From: Mycobacterium sp.
GTDB lineage: Bacteria > Actinomycetota > Actinomycetes > Mycobacteriales > Mycobacteriaceae
NCBI GenBank assembly: GCA_021732005.1
Contig: JAKFVT010000025.1
Span: 1-64,000 of the forward strand
Length of the DNA: 64,000 bases
Direction: 5' to 3'
The stretch's first letter is position 1. The number at the start of each line of letters is the position of its first letter. The position numbers were made by a program, and so were the translations under genes. This document shows, piece by piece, positions 6,502 through 14,284 of the stretch. Below the pieces are notes generated by a model. That model worked only from the letters and a program-made list of their open reading frames with translations. It searched no databases and was not told where the DNA came from.

Positions 6502-9258
6502 TCAACGAACCTGCACGACCACCGGTGTGCTGTTGTACCCGGTGACCCTGACCCACGCCGGGGCGGGTCCCGACCCGGGGACCCGGCCCTTGATCTGGAC
6601 GGTCTCGCCCGGGAACACCGTCACATAGTTGTCGTCGTACTGGATCGGCAGGATCTCGTCGGCGAGTGGACCGGAGAGCAGTTCGGCGCGTTCAAAGAAC
6701 GCGATCTGCGGCGTCGGGTTGTGCAGGCTGATGGTGACATCACGGCCGGCGTCGTCGCCGCCGGTGGCACTGACCTCCAGCGGCACCTTCGGCATCGCGT
6801 TCAGCGCGGTCATGTCGGCCCAGCTCACCTGGTTGGAGTTGAACGCCGCGTCGTTGGCCGGCGGACCGACATCGTCGGCCTGCCGGGACTGCCAGTACAC
6901 GTTGTTGGCGACGACAGTGCCGCCGGCGTCGAGCAGCTCGCAGCGGACGAAGAACACCGGGGAGTCGGCGGGTCCGGGGGGCAGCGTCATCGCCTGCACC
7001 GCGCCGCCCGGGTCGACGGCGATGTCGTCGGCAGCCCGCTCGTCGCGCAGTGCGCCGTTGAGGCCGTAGATGCGGACGCGCACGCGCAGGTTCTCGTGGG
7101 TGTCCGGGGTCTGGTTGACGACGGTCACCTTGGCCTGGCGATGGTTACCGGTGGCGTAGGAGTCGAACACGACCGACAGCGGCTGCAGCCCTTTCTTGGC
7201 GCCGTAGTAGGCCCCACCGGGGCGCAGGTAGTAGTCGAAGATGTTGCCGAAGAACGACGGCCAGTGGCTGTTGAGCATCCAGTAGATCGTCATCTTGTGG
7301 CCGTCCCAGCCGTTGGCCGCGAACGATTCGAACTGCGCCCGGGTGGCCTCGTAGTGGGCCAGTTGCGCCTTGTCGGCGAACATCCGGGCGTTGGTGGACG
7401 GGCCGTAGCGGCGGTCGATGACACGCTGGACGTTAGCCAGCCGCGAGTTCTGTGGATCCGACCCGGCGTGGAAGAACCAGGTGTCGTTGATCGGCCAGAG
7501 CTTGTCGGGCGGGATGAACTTCTGCAGGCTCGCGAACGGCGGGATGTGCTCGTTGTCGCCCTGTTCGGCCGACGAGCCGCGGGCCGCGCCGTACTGGCCG
7601 GCGAACCAGTACGACGGCGGACGCCAGGTGTAGGGCCCGGCCATCTGGATGCCGTCCCACAGCTGCTTACCGTCGGCGTCCCGGTTCAGCGACGACACCG
7701 TGTCGACGGTGGCGTTCTGCCAATGCAGATCGGACAGAATCTGGTGGTACTCGGTCAGCACATCGGCCGGCGGGCGGCCGTCGCTGCCGTTGGCCCACAC
7801 GAACACCGAGGCGTGCGAGCGCAGCATCTCGATCTGCGAGCGCATGCTGTCCTGCGAGACGCGACGATCCTCGTCGTCCCACTGCTGCCACTTCTCCCAC
7901 TGGTTGCAGCACATCCAGCCGTACATCAGCGGGATGCCGAGTTCGTCGGCCTGCTCGACGAAGCGCTGCGACGAGATCTTGGACTCCAGCCGCAGCATGT
8001 TCAGCCCGAGGTCCTTGACGTAACCCAGGATCGCGGCGTCGCGCTCGGGGTCGTACTTGTACAGCAGGTCGGGCGTATAGGTGGCGCCGCGAACCAGGAA
8101 GTTCTTGCCGTTGACCTGGAGGTAGAAGTTGCCGCCGGTGCCCAGCTCGGCGAACGAGTCGTCGGAGTCACGGCCCTGGGTGATGGTGCGGATGCCGAAC
8201 TTCTGGGTGGCCACCTCGGTCGCCTGACCGTTCTGGCCGAACTCCAGCTTCAGGTCGTAGAGGTCGGGCCGGCCCATCGTGTACGGCCACCACAGATCCG
8301 GGTGCTCGACGGTCAGCGCCGCGAACTTCTCGGGGCTCAGCGTGACCTCACGCTCCTCGCCGGGCATCAGCGTGACCGGCTCGTCGACGTGGACCGGTGC
8401 CTTGCCGTCGCGGGTGATCGTGGCGCGCAGCAGGCCGCGCACCTTCTCGGTCGAATAGTTCTTCAGCGGCGCGTACACCGTCAGCCGCGCACTGTCGGTG
8501 TCCGGTAGCGGCAGTTGGGTGTTGACCGTGGCGTCGCCGATCGACACCCGCCCGGATGTCTTGAGGTACACCGGTTTCCAGATGCCCGCATTCCGGTCGG
8601 GCACAAACGAGTTGCCGTTGGCCGCATTCTTGTCCGGACCCTGATAGCCCAGGTAGCGCCAGTTGATCCAGTCGTACCAGCTGTCGGCGAGCTCGACGCC
8701 GTTGACGTCCTGGATGGCTCGTTCCGGTGTGACCTTCACGGCGAGGGTGTTGGGTTGGCCCTGCCTGATCCACCGCGTGACGTCGAGTTCGTGGTCGTTG
8801 TACATGCCGACGACTTGCCTGTTGTCCGCGACGCGGCGGCCGTTGAGCCACACCTCGGCGCGGTAGTTGATGCCGGGGAAGTCCAGAACGTAGGTGGGGT
8901 AGTCGGCCGGCGCATTGAACGTCGTGCGATACCACCAGTCCTGCTCGTAGAGGTCTTGCGGAACGTCCTGGAGCAGGTTCTTGCCGTAGTAGAGGTTCGG
9001 GTAGGTGCCGTCGTCCTGCAGGGTTTGCAGGACGGTGGCCGGCATCCGGCGCACGGGGTGCCAGGCGGCGGCGTCGTAGTCGTTGGCCGAGACGGCCGCG
9101 CCGCCGGCGGGCAGCCCCTGCGCCGAGGTGAGGCGCCAGCCGTCGGACAGCTCGATGTCCTGGGCGGGCCGCGGTTGCGGACCGCTGAACACGCGCAGGT
9201 CACCCGCGCACAGCAGCAGGAGCAGGAGGACGGAGAGCGTGCCGAGGGTCTTCGCCAC
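6502..9258 (-). CDS. Membrane-anchored/secreted GH2 exo-beta-D-glucosaminidase-like glycoside hydrolase
   Basis: About 918 residues. An N-terminal hydrophobic helix (LGTLSVLLLLLLCAG) directs export or anchoring. It is followed by a GH2 jelly-roll (DWWYRTTF, VWLNGR), an Ig-like domain and a TIM barrel. The general acid appears as Asp in WANGSDG and the nucleophile as Glu in SSAEQGD. Their 72-residue separation equals that of D469/E541 in the exo-chitosanase CsxA, and Asp as acid is specific to that GH2 branch. It probably removes terminal glucosamine or a related sugar outside the membrane. GTG 9258 is preferred (GAGGAG upstream); TTG at 9276 is an alternative. Confidence 0.8.
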   Translation of the reverse strand: MAKTLGTLSVLLLLLLCAGDLRVFSGPQPRPAQDIELSDGWRLTSAQGLPAGGAAVSANDYDAAAWHPVRRMPATVLQTLQDDGTYPNLYYGKNLLQDVPQDLYEQDWWYRTTFNAPADYPTYVLDFPGINYRAEVWLNGRRVADNRQVVGMYNDHELDVTRWIRQGQPNTLAVKVTPERAIQDVNGVELADSWYDWINWRYLGYQGPDKNAANGNSFVPDRNAGIWKPVYLKTSGRVSIGDATVNTQLPLPDTDSARLTVYAPLKNYSTEKVRGLLRATITRDGKAPVHVDEPVTLMPGEEREVTLSPEKFAALTVEHPDLWWPYTMGRPDLYDLKLEFGQNGQATEVATQKFGIRTITQGRDSDDSFAELGTGGNFYLQVNGKNFLVRGATYTPDLLYKYDPERDAAILGYVKDLGLNMLRLESKISSQRFVEQADELGIPLMYGWMCCNQWEKWQQWDDEDRRVSQDSMRSQIEMLRSHASVFVWANGSDGRPPADVLTEYHQILSDLHWQNATVDTVSSLNRDADGKQLWDGIQMAGPYTWRPPSYWFAGQYGAARGSSAEQGDNEHIPPFASLQKFIPPDKLWPINDTWFFHAGSDPQNSRLANVQRVIDRRYGPSTNARMFADKAQLAHYEATRAQFESFAANGWDGHKMTIYWMLNSHWPSFFGNIFDYYLRPGGAYYGAKKGLQPLSVVFDSYATGNHRQAKVTVVNQTPDTHENLRVRVRIYGLNGALRDERAADDIAVDPGGAVQAMTLPPGPADSPVFFVRCELLDAGGTVVANNVYWQSRQADDVGPPANDAAFNSNQVSWADMTALNAMPKVPLEVSATGGDDAGRDVTISLHNPTPQIAFFERAELLSGPLADEILPIQYDDNYVTVFPGETVQIKGRVPGSGPAPAWVRVTGYNSTPVVVQVR

Positions 9259-9463
9259 CGTCCCCAAACTCCTCAACTCGAGATCCGCGACAGGACACCC
9301 CCGCGCAACCGTTCATCAGCCGCGCGTTCATCTTGGCAGAGCAGTGGCGCAAACGCCGTATCTGGTTCGTGTGCAACAGCGCACGGTGACTCCCGGTCCA
9401 GGTTAGTCGCCGGAGTTCGGCGCAGCGCCGCCGAACTGGGGCGGGCGGATCTACGCTGGGGCC

Positions 9464-10129
9464 ATGACCGACCAAGACCGCGCCGCGGCCCGCCGCGAGA
9501 TCGCCGATGCACTGCTCACCGCGCTCGAGCGCCGCCACGAAGTGATCGACGCCATCGTCGCCTCCGACAACCGGGACTCCGCGATCACCGCCATCACCGA
9601 ACTGCTCGGCACGTCGCGCCGGGGCACCGAGGCCGTGCTGGGACTGTCCTTCGAGCAGGTGACCAGAGATTCGCGGGACCGCATCACCGCCGAACTGCGA
9701 GACCTGAACAGCCAGCTGTCCTTCACCCTCGGCGAGCGGCCGGCCAGCACTGACGAGAGCCTGCAGCTGCGCCCGTTCGCCGACGAATCCGATCGCGACA
9801 TCTTCGCCACCCGTACCCAGGAGGTCGGCGCGGCAGGTGACGGTTCGGGCGCGCCCGCCGGGCTTGTGGACGACGAAATCCGTTCGGCGCGAAGCCGTTT
9901 GACGGCCGAGGAGGCTGCCTGGTTTGTCGCTCTCGACGGCGACGAGAAGGTCGGTCTGGTGTTCGGTGAGCTGCTCGGCGGTGAGGTCAACGTGCGGATC
10001 TGGATTCATCCCGATCACCGCAAGAAGGGCTACGGCACCGCCGCGCTGCGCAAATGTCGCTCGGAGATGGCGGCGGCATTCCCCGCCGTGCCGCTGGTGG
10101 TCCGGGCTCCCGGCGCGGCTCCGCGCTGA
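9464..10129 (+). CDS. GyrA coiled-coil-like region fused to a GNAT acetyltransferase domain
   Basis: A 221-residue two-part protein. Residues 1-95 (ERRHEVIDAIVASDN, TEAVLGLSFEQVTRDSRDRI, AELRDLNSQL) resemble the coiled-coil segment of DNA gyrase/topoisomerase IV subunit A that carries the ILDMRLxxLTxLExxK pattern. Residues 105-221 are a GNAT fold: the WIHPDHRKKGYGTAAL segment holds the acetyl-CoA pyrophosphate loop RKKGYG. The fusion suggests a protein-targeted acetyltransferase or a gyrase-decoy scaffold, but the substrate is unknown. It starts with ATG 9464 and leads a group with 10144 and cinA. Confidence 0.7.
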   Translation: MTDQDRAAARREIADALLTALERRHEVIDAIVASDNRDSAITAITELLGTSRRGTEAVLGLSFEQVTRDSRDRITAELRDLNSQLSFTLGERPASTDESLQLRPFADESDRDIFATRTQEVGAAGDGSGAPAGLVDDEIRSARSRLTAEEAAWFVALDGDEKVGLVFGELLGGEVNVRIWIHPDHRKKGYGTAALRKCRSEMAAAFPAVPLVVRAPGAAPR

Positions 10130-10143
10130 GCCCGGCGTCCGAC

Positions 10144-10608
10144 GTGAACGTCGCCGTGCAGATCGTTCTGCTGGTGGTCGGCATCCTCGCGGTGCTCGGA
10201 CTCGTCGCGGCGGTGATCGTGCTCATCTACCGCGGCAGGTATCGCGCCGCCGCGGACCAGCTCGGCACCGAGCTGGCGGTGGAGACCATCGTGCGCCCGC
10301 TGGAAAGCGGCAACTACCGGGGCGCCACCGCGCCGGGCTTTCCCACGGTGAAGAACAACGGCCGCATCGCGCTGACCCGGCGGCGGCTGGTCTTCGTCAC
10401 CCTGACCGGTACCACGATCAGCATTCCGCTGGACTCCGTCACCGGGTTGCGGCTGGCGAAAGTGTTCAAGGGCAGCGTCGCCGGCGGGTGGACCCATCTG
10501 GTGGTGCGCACCGCGGCCGGTGAGATCGCGTTCTACGTCAACGACACCCAGGCCTGGCTGCACGCGTTGGGGGAGGCCACCGGGCTGACGCCCGATCCCG
10601 TGGCCTGA
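10144..10608 (+). CDS. Single-pass membrane protein with PH/GRAM-like domain
   Basis: A 154-residue protein starting with GTG at 10144. Residues 4-28 form one strong transmembrane helix ([23 protein letters not shown]), followed by a basic stop-transfer segment. The rest reads as a beta-rich PH- or GRAM-like domain ([32 protein letters not shown] and a final helix [12 protein letters not shown]). Comparable domains bind lipids or proteins at the membrane. It lies 14 bp after the GNAT gene and 31 bp before cinA, probably in one transcription unit. Function unknown. Confidence 0.65.
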   Translation: MNVAVQIVLLVVGILAVLGLVAAVIVLIYRGRYRAAADQLGTELAVETIVRPLESGNYRGATAPGFPTVKNNGRIALTRRRLVFVTLTGTTISIPLDSVTGLRLAKVFKGSVAGGWTHLVVRTAAGEIAFYVNDTQAWLHALGEATGLTPDPVA

Positions 10609-10639
10609 TCGGCCCCGCGCCTGCGTAATCTCGCTCGGT

Positions 10640-11905
10640 ATGAGCGTGCGCGCGGGAATCGTGGTCACCGGCACCGAAGTCCTCACCGGACGCGTCGCGG
10701 ATCGCAACGGTCCCTGGGTCGCTGACCGGCTGTTGGAGTTGGGCGTCGAACTGGCCCACATCACCATCTGCGGTGACCGTCCCGCCGACATCGAGGCGCA
10801 GCTGCGGTTCCTCGCCGCCGAAGGTGTCGACCTGATCGTCACCTCCGGCGGGCTGGGCCCGACGGCCGACGACATGACGGTGGAAATGGTGGCCCGGTTC
10901 TGCGGACGTGAGTTGGCTCTCGACACCGAGCTGGAAGCCAAGATCGCGGCGATCCTCCAACATCTGATGGCCCGATTCACCGGCGTCGACTTCGACGCGG
11001 TGCTCGCGGCCAACCGCAAACAGGCGATGGTGCCGGTGGGCGCCCACGTCCTCGACCCGGTCGGCACGGCACCCGGCGTCGTGGTCCCCGGCTCGCCGAC
11101 GGTCCTGGTGTTGCCCGGCCCGCCGCGCGAACTTCAGGCGATGTGGCCGGCCGCTGTCGCCGACGACGCCTTCCAGCAGGCCATCGCCGGGCGGACCGTC
11201 TACCGCCAGGACACGGTCCGGATGTTCGGGCTGGCCGAGTCGGGACTGGCCGAGACGCTGCGAGAAGCCGAAAGCCTGCCGGGTTTCGGTGACCTGGAGA
11301 TCACCACCTGCCTGCGCCGCGGAGAGGTGGAGATGGTCACGCGCTACGAGCCGCAGAGCGCGCCGGCCTACGAACAGCTGATGGAGTTGGTGCGTAGCCG
11401 GCACGGAGACACGCTGTTCTCCGAAGACGGCTCGCTGGTCGACGATCAGGTTGCTCGGCTCCTGGCGGAGCGGCGCATCGTGACAGCGGAGTCCTGCACC
11501 GGCGGATTGCTGGCGGCCCGCCTGACCGAACGGGCCGGCTCGTCGGCCTATGTCGCCGGCGCGGTGGTGGCCTATGCGAATGAGGCCAAGGCCGATGTGC
11601 TCGGTGTCGAACCCGCGCTCATCGAGCAGTGTGGCGCGGTCTCCCAGGACGTGGCCGAAGCGATGGCGGCGGGCGCGTTGCGCCGATTCGGCGCCGACAC
11701 CGCGGTCGCGATCACCGGCATCGCCGGGCCGGGTGGTGGAACCGAGGACAAACCAGTGGGCACCGTCTGGTTCTGCGTGATGCTGGGCGACGGCACGACG
11801 GTGAGCCGGTCGGTTCGGCTGCCCGGCGAACGCGCCGACGTCCGCGAGCGGTCCACCACCGTGGCGATGCACATGCTCCGGCGGGCACTGCTCGGATTGC
11901 CCTAA
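10640..11905 (+). CDS. cinA: CinA family protein (competence/damage-inducible; NMN amidohydrolase-type)
   Basis: A 421-residue protein colinear with mycobacterial CinA (Rv1901). The N-terminal MoCF-biosynthesis-like domain ([25 protein letters not shown]) is an ADP-ribose pyrophosphatase-type domain in characterised CinAs. The C-terminal PncC-like domain ([21 protein letters not shown]) is an NMN deamidase-type domain that recycles nicotinamide mononucleotide. In mycobacteria CinA has been linked to tolerance of NAD-adduct drugs. The ATG at 10640 matches the family start. Its stop overlaps the small convergent gene by 4 bp. Confidence 0.9.
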   Translation: MSVRAGIVVTGTEVLTGRVADRNGPWVADRLLELGVELAHITICGDRPADIEAQLRFLAAEGVDLIVTSGGLGPTADDMTVEMVARFCGRELALDTELEAKIAAILQHLMARFTGVDFDAVLAANRKQAMVPVGAHVLDPVGTAPGVVVPGSPTVLVLPGPPRELQAMWPAAVADDAFQQAIAGRTVYRQDTVRMFGLAESGLAETLREAESLPGFGDLEITTCLRRGEVEMVTRYEPQSAPAYEQLMELVRSRHGDTLFSEDGSLVDDQVARLLAERRIVTAESCTGGLLAARLTERAGSSAYVAGAVVAYANEAKADVLGVEPALIEQCGAVSQDVAEAMAAGALRRFGADTAVAITGIAGPGGGTEDKPVGTVWFCVMLGDGTTVSRSVRLPGERADVRERSTTVAMHMLRRALLGLP

Positions 11906-12159
11906 GCCAGAACACCTTCCGCGTCGGCGACGACGAGCTCAGCGGGATTGCACAGCGCATACATGCGGGCCGCGAGGTCGGCCAGTTCGACGATGATCTC
12001 GGCGCGACCCAAACCGGCGTCGAGGGCTTCGCTGAGCAATAGTTCGATGTCGATGCGGCGATTCTCGACGGCCATTGCGTCCGCCCCGTCGGCGTGCGAG
12101 ATCCGCGCGGCGCGAATCATCCGCCAGGCGTAATTGCGTTCTGCGAGGAGGTCATTCAT
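11902..12159 (-). CDS. Small hypothetical protein (85 aa)
   Basis: A soluble, mostly helical acidic protein without signal peptide or TM segment. ATG at 12159 has AAAGG seven bases upstream; an adjacent in-frame GTG (12162) is an alternative. I do not recognise the family. It converges on cinA with a 4-bp overlap and is divergent, across a 259-bp AT-richer region with a possible DosR site, from the small secreted peptide gene at 12419. Coding is supported by the ribosome-binding site, position and plausible composition only. Confidence 0.5.
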   Translation of the reverse strand: MNDLLAERNYAWRMIRAARISHADGADAMAVENRRIDIELLLSEALDAGLGRAEIIVELADLAARMYALCNPAELVVADAEGVLA

Positions 12160-12257
12160 CACTTCACCTTTCGACGGCGGCGCGCTGACTTATCCGTCAA
12201 TACACCGGTGAGCCCCATTGCTTACGTCAGCTTCGCTGGTCGTTGCGTTTACCGACA

Positions 12258-12292
12258 GGGACTTCTGGCCCATGCCGACAGGGGCATTGGGC
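12258..12292. promoter_or_regulatory. Possible tandem DosR (DevR) boxes
   Basis: GGGACTTCTGGCCC at 12258-12271 matches the core of the DosR palindrome (GGGACT..AGTCCC) at 11 of 14 positions. A weaker GGGGCATTGGGC at 12281-12292 follows 23 bases later, which is the usual phasing of primary and secondary Dev boxes. The pair lies about 90 bp upstream of the leftward small gene and about 130-160 bp upstream of the rightward secreted peptide gene. Regulation by hypoxia or nitric oxide is an inference. Confidence 0.35.
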
Positions 12293-12364
12293 ATAAGCAC
12301 GGGTCAGTTCGGGCACAAACAACAATTGACGAACCCGCCGAAATTACCGCGATTGACGTAATTG

Positions 12365-12379
12365 CTCACGTACCGTGAG
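12365..12379. repeat. Short inverted repeat upstream of the secreted peptide gene
   Basis: CTCACG at 12365-12370 and CGTGAG at 12374-12379 form a perfect 6-bp inverted repeat around a 3-base centre, 40 bases upstream of ATG 12419. It could be an operator or a short leader hairpin. Nothing else supports either reading. Confidence 0.3.
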
Positions 12380-12418
12380 ACGGTCCAATTCAGCGCGACC
12401 CTAATGGGGAGGGACTCC

Positions 12419-12646
12419 ATGCGAAAATTCATCTTGGGTGTTGCGACGGCAGGAATGATCGCCGGTTCACTGGCCGGCGCAGTCACCGCCAATGCGGCAT
12501 CGACGAACAATGCCACGCCGTCCGGTCCGGGGCATTCACCCATCATCACGGCGCTGGATTGTCAGGGCGGTACCGGAAATATGGGTTGTGGCGCAGGCTT
12601 TTTCTGGCGCGACGGCTGGCGCGGCTGGGGCTGCTACCCCTGCTGA
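12419..12646 (+). CDS. Small secreted Cys/Gly/Trp-rich peptide
   Basis: A 75-residue precursor starting at ATG 12419 behind a GGGGAGGGA ribosome-binding site. Residues 1-26 are a Sec signal peptide with probable cleavage after VTANA. The mature peptide is about 49 residues: a Ser/Thr/Asn/Pro-rich start, then a C-terminal segment with four cysteines and many Gly and Trp (DCQGG, MGCGAG, WRDGWRGWGCYPC). Such composition suggests a disulfide-stabilised extracellular peptide. I do not recognise it. A second secreted-protein gene follows 55 bp downstream, so the two may be cotranscribed. Confidence 0.65.
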   Translation: MRKFILGVATAGMIAGSLAGAVTANAASTNNATPSGPGHSPIITALDCQGGTGNMGCGAGFFWRDGWRGWGCYPC

Positions 12647-12701
12647 TCGTCTGCTCGTAATAACGCGGTATTCATTCCTTTCTGAACGGAAGTCTTCGAA
12701 T

Positions 12702-13229
12702 ATGAACTCTCGTTGTATTGGCGGCCTGACCGCCGCCCTGTTATCGGCGGGTATGACGCTCGGCGCCGGCCTGGCAACCGCCGACCCCGGTGATTACACC
12801 GTCCTGCTGATCGACCCCAATGTGGTGACCGACTCGCTGGCCTACACGGCGGCCCCGCCGATCCTGAATCCCGGCGGCCAGCCCGGTGCCATGACGGTGT
12901 ACACCCACCGCGACGGACGCACGATCACCGACACGGTGTGGGTGCTGGCCGATCCGGCCGCGGCTGCCGGTGCGATCAGTTCCGCGCAGGCCGCCACCCC
13001 CGTCGCCAACCAGAAGTCGGTGGCCGCTCCGGTCGGGCAGGGCGGACAGCTGATCACCGGGACCTCACCGGACGGCACGCGATCGCTGAGTGTCCTGTAC
13101 TTCACCGAGGGCAATGCCGCGACGTCGCTGGAGTTCTCCGGCCCCGTCGCCGACCCGGCGCCCAACGATCTGGTGATCGATTTCGGTCAGAAGCAGGACG
13201 CGTTGATCAAGAGCCAACTCGGCGCGTGA
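12702..13229 (+). CDS. Secreted protein, unknown function
   Basis: A 175-residue protein with an N-terminal signal peptide (residues 1-27, cleavage near LATA-DPGD). The mature part is a small alpha/beta domain with Ala-rich helices (LADPAAAAGAISSAQAATP) and strands such as GTRSLSVLYFTEG. It looks like the small secreted mycobacterial proteins related to LpqN-type domains, but I cannot name the family. It starts at ATG 12702 and ends seven bases before a strong hairpin terminator. It is probably cotranscribed with the Cys-rich peptide gene. Confidence 0.65.
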   Translation: MNSRCIGGLTAALLSAGMTLGAGLATADPGDYTVLLIDPNVVTDSLAYTAAPPILNPGGQPGAMTVYTHRDGRTITDTVWVLADPAAAAGAISSAQAATPVANQKSVAAPVGQGGQLITGTSPDGTRSLSVLYFTEGNAATSLEFSGPVADPAPNDLVIDFGQKQDALIKSQLGA

Positions 13230-13236
13230 CCACGAC

Positions 13237-13274
13237 AGCCCGCGTCGCGCCTGATCATCAGCGCGGCGCGGGCT
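13237..13274. terminator. Bidirectional hairpin terminator
   Basis: Arms 13237-13250 and 13261-13274 pair over 14 bp with one mismatch around a 10-base loop, followed by TT. It separates the convergent secreted-protein gene (ends 13229) and alpha/beta-hydrolase gene (ends 13296). Confidence 0.75.
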
Positions 13275-13295
13275 TTCGCCACCGGGGTTGAATGA

Positions 13296-14210
13296 TCACG
13301 CCTTCTCGTCGCGGTCCCACAAGTCGAGCATCGTGCGCAGGATGTCTTCGGCCCGTCCGAGGCCGGCCAGGTGGCTTTCGCCGGAGAGCGTGTAGAGCTC
13401 GGCGTCGGGGAGCTTGGAGACCACGTGCTGGCCGTGGGCGAACGGAACGATGTGGTCGCGGTCGCCGTGCCACCACCGGACCGGCACCTTGACCTCGTCG
13501 AGCCGGAAACCCCAGTCCCGGGCGAACACCACGATGTCGGCGAGCGGCGCCGCCAGCTGCTTGCGGCTGCCGTTGAGCAGGTCGTCGAGGAACATCGCCT
13601 TGAATTCCGGGCGGACGAGCATCTTGCGGTCACCTTCGGGCGAGATACCCGCATAGATGTACAGCGCCGGCTCGGCCACCGGGCGGATCAACCGAATCAA
13701 GCTGACGGCGGCCAGGCGCAGCGGAGCCCCCGCGACCTCGATGATCGGGGCCGCGAATGTGCCGATTTTCATCAATCCGCCGGCGATTGCCTCCGGTCCG
13801 ACGGTGGGGGCCACCCCGCCGAGCACACCGGCGGCCACAATGCGGTCCGGCATCGCCGTCGCGCAGCCAAGCGTGTACGGGCCGCCGCCGGACAGGCCGA
13901 CGACGGCCATCTTGTCGACGCCGAGGGTGTCGGCGATGATCGCCAGATCTTTCGAGAAGGCCAGCACGTTCTCGTACTGGTAGGGCGTGGAGGAGCCGAT
14001 CCCCGGCCGGTCGACGCCGATCAGTCGAATGTCGTTCTGTTCGGCGAACACTCGCGCTTCCACCGGAATCTGACGTCGAGCCCCCGGGGTGCCGTGCAGC
14101 CAGAACACGGCGCGGCCCTGGGCGCGGCCGAATTCGGCGAAACCGATCTGGCGGTCCTCGGAGACGGCGACGTTGCCTTCCAACTTGGGACGCGCGATAG
14201 CGACAACCAT
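13296..14210 (-). CDS. Alpha/beta-hydrolase
   Basis: A 304-residue alpha/beta-hydrolase fold enzyme. Visible are the oxyanion segment WLHGTPG, the nucleophile elbow GLSGGG (Ser), a late Asp in WWHGDRDHIVP and the catalytic His in GESHLAGL. Substrate specificity (ester, lactone, epoxide) is not deducible. ATG 14210 gives a natural N-terminus; a long in-frame upstream extension to 14483 overlaps the amidase gene and is unlikely. It lies 74 bp downstream of the amidase on the same strand and may be cotranscribed with it. Confidence 0.8.
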   Translation of the reverse strand: MVVAIARPKLEGNVAVSEDRQIGFAEFGRAQGRAVFWLHGTPGARRQIPVEARVFAEQNDIRLIGVDRPGIGSSTPYQYENVLAFSKDLAIIADTLGVDKMAVVGLSGGGPYTLGCATAMPDRIVAAGVLGGVAPTVGPEAIAGGLMKIGTFAAPIIEVAGAPLRLAAVSLIRLIRPVAEPALYIYAGISPEGDRKMLVRPEFKAMFLDDLLNGSRKQLAAPLADIVVFARDWGFRLDEVKVPVRWWHGDRDHIVPFAHGQHVVSKLPDAELYTLSGESHLAGLGRAEDILRTMLDLWDRDEKA

Positions 14211-14284
14211 GGGCACAGTGTCGCACGCGGGACGGCGGCCGCTGCACGGATCGAAGCAAAGGTGGGCGGCGGCAGCAAAGCCGC

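Noticed and set aside
6499-8508. 669-codon open frame antisense to the GH2 gene
   Set aside because: High-GC shadow of a real gene; Val/Arg/His-rich composition and no domain.
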